A program made the position numbers and the translations under genes. Below the pieces are notes generated by a model. That model ran no database searches. It was not told the DNA's origin and saw only the letters and a list, made by a program, of their open reading frames with translations. A stretch of 64,000 nucleotides of DNA from Affinirhizobium lemnae. Lineage in GTDB: Bacteria > Pseudomonadota > Alphaproteobacteria > Rhizobiales > Rhizobiaceae. The stretch spans positions 62,001-126,000 of the forward strand of contig NZ_JALJQZ010000006.1 of assembly GCF_022968395.1 (NCBI RefSeq), given 5' to 3'. Shown piece by piece: positions 63,964 through 64,000 of this stretch. Every line of letters starts with the position of its first letter. The first letter of the stretch is position 1.

Positions 63964-64000
63964 GTGCGAAATCCTGTTCGAGAAAATTTCCCGGTTGACA

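Overview
The window reads as part of a secondary replicon (chromid or large repABC plasmid) of an Agrobacterium/Rhizobium-type alphaproteobacterium (Rhizobiaceae). The evidence is a complete repABC partition/replication operon with its antisense RNA and a perfect parS palindrome, followed by the rhizobial 'RHE_PE00001' HTH protein gene. Assimilatory nitrate genes, many ABC uptake systems and several GntR/RpiR/LacI/Lrp regulators fill the rest. The nearby repABC and nitrate-assimilation genes recall the layout I remember for the Agrobacterium linear chromosome; this is an inference, since no database was searched.

Layout: (1) 1-501, start of an NRPS-like adenylation protein leaving the left edge. 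(2) 0.8-5.9 kb, parS, repA-repB-ctRNA-repC and an HTH gene. (3) 6.0-11.8 kb, a tight five-gene operon (GNAT-like protein, AsnB-type amidotransferase, acyl carrier protein, acyl-AMP ligase, NAD-synthase-like amide ligase) that looks biosynthetic and has no obvious known product. (4) 11.9-24.0 kb, nitrate assimilation: NasT/NasS sensor pair, a sigma54 promoter with a NasT-type leader RNA and terminator, then nrtA-nrtB-nrtD-nirB-nirD-nasA, with a convergent HPP-CBS membrane protein. (5) 24.2-32.7 kb, a GntR gene and a divergent operon with its own sigma54-type promoter: a BMP-type ABC transporter, a formamidase-like nitrilase, a biuret-hydrolase-like and a triuret-hydrolase-like cysteine hydrolase, and a cupin. 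Regions 4 and 5 together look like a nitrogen-scavenging block. (6) 32.8-34.7 kb, a gene graveyard: a porin tail, a polysaccharide deacetylase remnant and a collapsed peptide ABC transporter. (7) 34.8-38.1 kb, MYG1-like protein, DapA-family aldolase, GntR and GNAT.

(8) 38.1-54.4 kb, a peptidoglycan-sugar uptake and recycling island: anmK, a PBP4B-like serine hydrolase, a peptide-type ABC transporter, murQ, a BadF/NAGK-type kinase, murA and an RpiR (MurR-like) regulator, then a CUT1 sugar ABC transporter with a HAD phosphatase. (9) 55.2-58.7 kb, an AT-richer four-gene cassette (FAD oxidoreductase, left-handed beta-helix protein, aldo/keto reductase, EamA transporter). A 15-bp inverted repeat, GGAAT-N5-ATTCC, stands upstream of murQ, of the HAD/sugar ABC operon and of the FAD cassette, with a near-match just before rpiR. 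I read this as one RpiR regulon joining regions 8 and 9; it is the strongest new observation here.

(10) 59.0-64.0 kb, ribB under an FMN riboswitch, a DUF1194 VWA-like exported protein, an Lrp regulator divergent from a class V PLP enzyme, and a LacI regulator. No tRNA, rRNA, CRISPR array or intact insertion sequence was seen.
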